A DNA stretch of 47,469 bases, from assembly GCF_008632335.1 (NCBI RefSeq), contig NZ_VWXX01000032.1, positions 1 through 47,469 on the forward strand. The letters run 5' to 3'. Of this stretch, positions 43,193 through 47,469 are shown piece by piece. Both the position numbers and the translations under genes were made by a program. Within the stretch, counting starts at the first letter, position 1. Each line of letters opens with the position of its first letter. Below the pieces are notes generated by a model. The model had not been told where the DNA came from, ran no database searches, and saw only the letters and a program-made list of their open reading frames with translations. The stretch comes from Thiohalocapsa marina (GTDB taxonomy: Bacteria; Pseudomonadota; Gammaproteobacteria; Chromatiales; Chromatiaceae).

Positions 43193-44959
43193 ATGACTGG
43201 GCCGGTCCTGACCGCCGTTGATCTGCGCAAGGGTTTTGGTGCCGGCGATCGCGCCATGATCGCACTCGATGGCGTCTCGCTTCAGGTGGGGGCGGGCGCC
43301 GTGACCGGCCTGATCGGACCGGATGGGTCCGGCAAGACCACCTTCATGCGGCTGGCGGTCGGGCTACTGTTGCCGGATGCGGGGCGCATCAGCTGTCTCG
43401 GCCTGGACCTCAGCAGTCAGTCCGGCGCCGTGCAGGGCGCGGTGGGCTATATGCCGCAGCGCTTTGGACTCTATGAGGACCTGAGCGTGCGGGAGAACCT
43501 GGACCTGTACGCGGACCTGCAGGGCCTGCCGCTGCAGGAGCGGCCGGAGCGCTACGCAGCGCTCCTGAGTATGACCGGCCTGGGCGTGGTAACCGGGCGG
43601 CTGGCCGGTCGGCTGTCGGGTGGCATGAAGCAGAAGCTTGGCCTCGCCTGCACCCTGCTGAGACCGCCCCGGTTGCTGTTGCTCGATGAGCCCACCGTGG
43701 GCGTCGATCCGCTGTCGCGCCGGGAGCTTTGGCGCATTGTGCAGGGCCTGGTGGAGCGCGAACGCATGAGCGTGCTGCTGTCCACCGCCTATCTGGACGA
43801 GGCCGAGCGCTGCGCCGATGTCATCCTGCTGCATCAGGGTCGGGTCATCGGCCAGGGGCCGCCGTCGAGCTTCAGTGCGCCCTTGCGCGGGCGCGTCTTT
43901 CTGGTGACCGGCCCAACGGGCCAGCGCCGTCCCCTGCAGGCGCGGCTGTCGCGCCAGCCCGGCGTCCGCGATGCCCTGCTGCAGGGCGATGCAGTGCGCG
44001 TCGTCACCGATTCGGCCGAGGCGCCGGACTGCACGCCACTCGGGCCCTCGGTAAGCTGCGCACCAGCCCAGCCCTGCTTCGAAGACGGCTTCATCGATCG
44101 GCTCAAGCCGCGCACGGAGCAGCCGGCCGACCTACAACCGCTCGACCGCCGTAGGAGCGCCGCCCCCGGCGCGACGGCTGCCGCGATCGAGGTGGACCAT
44201 CTCAGCAAGCGCTTTGGCAGCTTCACCGCCGTCGATGCCGTGAGTTTCAGCGTGCGCGCCGGCGAGGTGTTCGGTCTGCTCGGCGCCAATGGTGCCGGCA
44301 AGACCACGACCTTTCGCATGCTCTGCGGCCTGTTGCCGCCAACGAGTGGCCGGCTCAGCGTGGCCGGCGTCGACCTGCGCCGCGCCCCCGCGGCGGCACG
44401 CGCCCGCATCGGCTACATGTCGCAGCGCTTCTCGCTCTACGCGGGCCTCAGCGTGACACAAAACCTGCGCTTCTTCGGCCGCGCCTATGGGCTCGGCGGC
44501 CGTCGGCTGCGCCAGCGCATCCACTGGGCCCTGGGCGCCTTCGCGCTCGCCGACCTGGCCGATGCCGAGTCCGGCACCCTGTCGCTGGGCTACCGGCAAC
44601 GGCTGGCCATGGCCTCGGCCTTGCTGCACGCGCCGGACATCCTGTTCCTCGACGAGCCCACCTCTGGCGTCGATCCCTTGGCCCGGCGCGAGTTCTGGGG
44701 CCGCATCAACGCGCTGGCCGAGGGCGGCATCACGGTGCTGGTGACGACGCATTTCATGCAGGAGGCCGAGTATTGCGACCGGCTGGCGATCATGGCCGCC
44801 GGGGCCCTGCTGGCGGAGGGCTCGCCGACCCAGATTCGCGAACAGGTCCGGGCCGCGCCGGGCGCCGCGACAGGACCGGTGGAGACCCTGGAGGATGCCT
44901 TCATCGCGCTGATCCAGGCACGGCCGCAAACCGGTACGGGCGATGCGCGCCCAGGCTAG
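43193..44959 (+). CDS. ybhF: dual-domain ABC ATPase (YbhF-like)
   Basis: A 588-residue cytoplasmic ATPase with two nucleotide-binding domains (about 1-235 and 330-570). Domain 1: [25 protein letters not shown] and LLLDEPTVGVDP. Domain 2: GANGAGKTTT, the variant signature LSLGYRQRLAMASALL and [12 protein letters not shown]. YbhF-YbhS-YbhR exporters are reported to handle drugs or cations (Na+(Li+)/H+, tetracycline, cefoperazone in E. coli). It overlaps the next gene by 17 bases. Layout and domain 1 signature closely parallel the RbbA-like protein at 15402-18173, which is its paralogue with the permease fused on. Confidence 0.93.
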   Translation: MTGPVLTAVDLRKGFGAGDRAMIALDGVSLQVGAGAVTGLIGPDGSGKTTFMRLAVGLLLPDAGRISCLGLDLSSQSGAVQGAVGYMPQRFGLYEDLSVRENLDLYADLQGLPLQERPERYAALLSMTGLGVVTGRLAGRLSGGMKQKLGLACTLLRPPRLLLLDEPTVGVDPLSRRELWRIVQGLVERERMSVLLSTAYLDEAERCADVILLHQGRVIGQGPPSSFSAPLRGRVFLVTGPTGQRRPLQARLSRQPGVRDALLQGDAVRVVTDSAEAPDCTPLGPSVSCAPAQPCFEDGFIDRLKPRTEQPADLQPLDRRRSAAPGATAAAIEVDHLSKRFGSFTAVDAVSFSVRAGEVFGLLGANGAGKTTTFRMLCGLLPPTSGRLSVAGVDLRRAPAAARARIGYMSQRFSLYAGLSVTQNLRFFGRAYGLGGRRLRQRIHWALGAFALADLADAESGTLSLGYRQRLAMASALLHAPDILFLDEPTSGVDPLARREFWGRINALAEGGITVLVTTHFMQEAEYCDRLAIMAAGALLAEGSPTQIREQVRAAPGAATGPVETLEDAFIALIQARPQTGTGDARPG

Positions 44960-46070
44960 TCATCGGCGGCTTCTGGGCCTGCTGCGCAAGGAATGGCTGC
45001 AGGTGCTGCGCGATCCGTCCAGCATCGCCATCGCCTTCGTGCTGCCGGTGGGGCTGCTGCTGCTGTTCGGCTACGGGGTGTCGCTGGATGCGCGGAACCT
45101 GCGCATCGGTCTCGTCATCGAACAACCGAGTGCCGAGGCCAGCGACCTGGTGAGCGGCTTTCGTCAGTCCGTCTACTTCGAGCCGCGGTTCTTCGACAGC
45201 CGCCAGGCGGCCCGCTCCGCCCTGGCCCAACATGCCATCGACGGCTTCATCGTGTTGCCGGCGGATTTCGCCCGGCGTCTCCAGGCCGCAGATGAGGTGC
45301 CGGCACAGGCCATCGTCAATGGCGTCGATGCCAACTCGGCGCGGCTGTTGTCGGCCTATGTGCAGGGTGTCTGGTCCACCTGGCTGCAGCGCGAGCTGGC
45401 GACGCGCTCGTCGGGCCCGTCCGAGCCTGTGGCCGCCGAGACGCGCATCTGGTTCAACCCGGAGCTGCGCAGCCGCAACTACCTGGTGCCGGGCCTGCTG
45501 GTGGTGAACATGACCCTGGTCGGGGCGCTGCTGACGGCGCTCGTGATGGCGCGCGAATGGGAGCGCGGCACGCTGGAGGCGCTGCTGGTCACGCCCGTGA
45601 CCCTGCGCGAGATCCTGCTCGGCAAGCTGCTGCCCTATTTCGCCCTGGGCATGGGTGGCATGGCGTTGTCGGTGCTCATGGCCCTGACCCTGTTTCAGGT
45701 GCCGCTGCGCGGCTCGTTCTGGGTGCTGGTCGCTTGCTCCATGCTGTTTCTGCTGGCCGCCTTGGGCATGGGGCTGTTGATCTCGATCGTCACCCGTAAT
45801 CAGTTCGTCGCCGGGATGATCGCGCTCGTCACCACCTTCCTGCCGGCCTTCCTGCTGTCCGGGTTTCTATTCGACATCAACAGCATGCCGGTGGTGGTAC
45901 AGGCCATCACGCACCTGATCGCGGCGCGCTATTTCGTCGCCATCCTGCAGACGCTGTTTCTGGCCGGCGATGTCTGGAGCCTGATCCTGCCGAATGCCGC
46001 CGCGCTGGCCATCATGGCCATCCTGTTCCTTGGCCTGAGTCGGCGGCTGCTGCGCAAGCGTCTGGAATGA
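44943..46070 (+). CDS. ybhS: ABC-2 permease (YbhS-like)
   Basis: A 375-residue inner-membrane permease with one N-terminal helix (SIAIAFVLPVGLLLLFGYGV), a periplasmic domain of about 140 residues containing ARLLSAYVQGVW and WFNPELRSRNYLVPGLLVV, then five helices. VMAREWERGTLEALLVTPVTLREILLGKLLPY is the conserved coupling segment. It overlaps its neighbours by 17 and 4 bases. It would form a heterodimer with the next gene product. Confidence 0.92.
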   Translation: MRAQASHRRLLGLLRKEWLQVLRDPSSIAIAFVLPVGLLLLFGYGVSLDARNLRIGLVIEQPSAEASDLVSGFRQSVYFEPRFFDSRQAARSALAQHAIDGFIVLPADFARRLQAADEVPAQAIVNGVDANSARLLSAYVQGVWSTWLQRELATRSSGPSEPVAAETRIWFNPELRSRNYLVPGLLVVNMTLVGALLTALVMAREWERGTLEALLVTPVTLREILLGKLLPYFALGMGGMALSVLMALTLFQVPLRGSFWVLVACSMLFLLAALGMGLLISIVTRNQFVAGMIALVTTFLPAFLLSGFLFDINSMPVVVQAITHLIAARYFVAILQTLFLAGDVWSLILPNAAALAIMAILFLGLSRRLLRKRLE

Positions 46071-47182
46071 ACCAGATCATCGCCCTTGTCGTCAAGGAAT
46101 TCATCGCGCTGTTCAAGGACAAGCGCGCGCGATTCGTCGTCATCGTGCCGCCGCTGATCCAGTTGCTGGTGTTCGGCTACGCGGCCTCGTTCGACCTGAA
46201 CCGCGTCACCTATGCGGTCTTCGACCGCGACGGCGGCCCGGCGGCGCGGGCCCTGCTGGCGCACTTCGAGGGCTCGCCGACCTTCGAGCTGCGGTATCGC
46301 ATCCGGCGCCAGGACGAGATCGCGGCGCTGATCGATGCCGGCGAGGTGCTCTTGGTGCTCCAGATCGACCCGGACTTCGACGGCGATCTGCTCGGTCGGC
46401 ACGGCGAGGCGCCGGCGAAGCTGCAGGTCATCATCGACGGACGCAACTCGAACACGGCCCAGGTGGCGCAGGAGTATGTCAACCGCGTGGTTGCCGACTT
46501 CAACCGACACTGGATTGCGGCGCAGGGGCTCGGACGCTCGCCACCCGAGCTGGCGGTGCGCGCCTGGTACAACCCGAACCTGGAGAGTCGCTGGTTCTTC
46601 GTCTCGGGGCTGGTTGGCCTGCTGACACTGGTGGTGGCCATGATGGTGACGGCCATGTCGGTGGCCCGCGAGCGCGAGCAAGGTACCTTCGATCAGCTGC
46701 TGGTCACGCCGTTGCATCCGGCGCAGATCCTCATCGGCAAGGCGATGCCGGGGCTCTTGATCGGTGTGTTCGAGGCATCGCTGGTGGTGCTGGCGGCCGT
46801 GGTCTGGTTCGGCGTGCCGCTGGTCGGCAGCCTGGCCGTGCTCTACACCGGCATGCTGCTGTTCCTGCTGGCCGCGGTCGGCGCCGGCCTGATGATCTCG
46901 TCGCTGGCGCTGACCATGCAGCAGGCCCTGCTCGGGACCTTTCTGTTCATGGTGCCGGCGGCCATCCTGTCCGGATTCTCCACCCCCATCGCCAACATGC
47001 CAGAGCCCGTGCAGTGGCTGACCCTGGCCAATCCGCTGCGCTACTACCTGATCATCGTGCGCGGCGTGTTCCTGGAAGGCGCCGGCTTCTCGGTACTGCT
47101 GCATCAGATGTGGCCGCTCGCCCTCATCGCGCTGCTCTCCCTGAGCGCCGCCACCTGGCTGTTTCGGCACCGGATGGACTAG
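46067..47182 (+). CDS. ybhR: ABC-2 permease (YbhR-like)
   Basis: A 371-residue second permease with the same layout as the preceding gene product. It starts [20 protein letters not shown] and has [20 protein letters not shown] in the first helix and loop, [20 protein letters not shown] in the periplasmic part, and [20 protein letters not shown] in the coupling region. Its stop codon overlaps, on the other strand, the shortened end of a peroxiredoxin gene, and a repeat element end follows at once. Confidence 0.93.
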   Translation: MNQIIALVVKEFIALFKDKRARFVVIVPPLIQLLVFGYAASFDLNRVTYAVFDRDGGPAARALLAHFEGSPTFELRYRIRRQDEIAALIDAGEVLLVLQIDPDFDGDLLGRHGEAPAKLQVIIDGRNSNTAQVAQEYVNRVVADFNRHWIAAQGLGRSPPELAVRAWYNPNLESRWFFVSGLVGLLTLVVAMMVTAMSVAREREQGTFDQLLVTPLHPAQILIGKAMPGLLIGVFEASLVVLAAVVWFGVPLVGSLAVLYTGMLLFLLAAVGAGLMISSLALTMQQALLGTFLFMVPAAILSGFSTPIANMPEPVQWLTLANPLRYYLIIVRGVFLEGAGFSVLLHQMWPLALIALLSLSAATWLFRHRMD

Positions 47183-47469
47183 GGGAACGCTGATTTGTTG
47201 GCCTCCCTGATCCGAGACAGGCTGGCACCGGGCTGGATCATGCCGTAGGCCCGGGCTACCTGCGTCGACAGGTCGGCGATGATCGGGAAGCCGATCTCGA
47301 CGCCGAATTTCTCCTTGATGTTGCGCTCCCAGGCGATGTGGGAGAAGTTGCTGTCGATGGACAGGCAGAGCAGCTCGCAGTTGATCGCCTGAAAGTCCGC
47401 GTGGCGCTTGGCGAAGGCGATGAACTCGGTGGTGCACACCGGGGTGAAGTCCGCCGGGTGCGAGAACAG
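47179..47469 (-). pseudogene. 3'-truncated peroxiredoxin gene (5' end outside window)
   Basis: On the minus strand the frame reads from the window edge as [16 protein letters not shown] with the peroxidatic Cys, then [39 protein letters not shown] and PGAS, a typical AhpC/Prx6-type core. Normally the protein continues with an arginine-containing VRATF.IDP strand; here it ends after 12 more residues that are encoded by the repeat ([13 protein letters not shown], then TAG). The last 60-80 residues are therefore missing. The gene is probably inactive unless the core is stable alone. Confidence 0.8.
47183..47206 (+). repeat. left end of the dispersed repeat (copy R4)
   Basis: GGGAACGCTGATTTGTTGG followed by CCTCC matches the left terminal repeat of the element at 20746 (GGGAGACGCTGATTTATTGG, then CCTCC). 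Only this end is present, abutting ybhR on one side and the cut peroxiredoxin on the other. Confidence 0.8.

Noticed and set aside
45929-47437. 502-codon minus-strand frame
   Set aside because: Antisense of the two permease genes; the real minus-strand gene at this end is the peroxiredoxin fragment in another frame.

Overview
The window is a high-GC chromosomal segment, most likely from a gammaproteobacterium. YdhR, NemA, YqaA, Rnk, RbbA-type and YbhGFSR-type exporters, TrkH/TrkA and RtcB/archease all look gammaproteobacterial. A persulfide/CoA-disulfide reductase fused to rhodanese, an alternative N-type ATPase and an arsR-arsM pair would fit a sulfur-metabolising Chromatiales-like host. The lineage is inferred from family resemblance only; there is no rRNA or marker gene to fix it.

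Layout. 1-9.1 kb: redox and housekeeping genes (YdhR-like monooxygenase, NemA-type ene-reductase, YqaA membrane protein, a membrane-fused spermidine-synthase-like protein with a 12-bp minisatellite, a PAS-PAS-GGDEF-EAL protein, a methyltransferase, the reductase-rhodanese). 9.2-14.1 kb: a ParA ATPase with a small disordered partner, a Tat-exported metallo-beta-lactamase-fold hydrolase, a Bcr/CflA efflux pump, and two gene relics (a truncated membrane sensor and an IS630-type transposase tail). 14.2-19.3 kb: an HlyD-RbbA-YhhJ type exporter operon. 19.4-27.8 kb: dispersed structured repeats, DUF533 and DUF5666-like proteins, Rnk, archease-RtcB, TrkH/TrkA, arsR-arsM.

28.1-34.4 kb: a complete alternative (N-type) F1Fo ATPase operon, atpD-C-Q-B-E-F-A-G, lacking atpR and with an Arg in place of the P-loop Lys in the alpha subunit. 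Directly after atpG begins a cassette array of a chromosomal integron (34.4-41.9 kb), visibly AT-richer than its surroundings. Reading from the integrase leftward on the minus strand: intI (plus strand, outside the array), an attI-like region, cassette 1 (polytopic membrane protein), an 87-bp attC, cassette 2 (about 3.3 kb: a PD-(D/E)XK nuclease convergent with a DNA adenine methylase plus one-domain specificity subunit), a 73-bp attC, cassette 3 (57-residue protein plus hicA-hicB) and a broken attC fused to the end of atpG.

42.1-47.2 kb: a second HlyD/dual-ATPase/two-permease exporter of YbhGFSR type, then a peroxiredoxin gene whose 3' end is replaced by one end of the same dispersed repeat found elsewhere in the window.

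The best candidate for an undescribed system is cassette 2: a compact three-gene restriction-modification-like module with a methylase and half-size HsdS but no HsdR translocase, a separate small nuclease, and a promoter predicted to give a leaderless methylase mRNA. Second are the unusual N-type ATPase and the structured repeat family, whose stems show compensatory base changes between copies.
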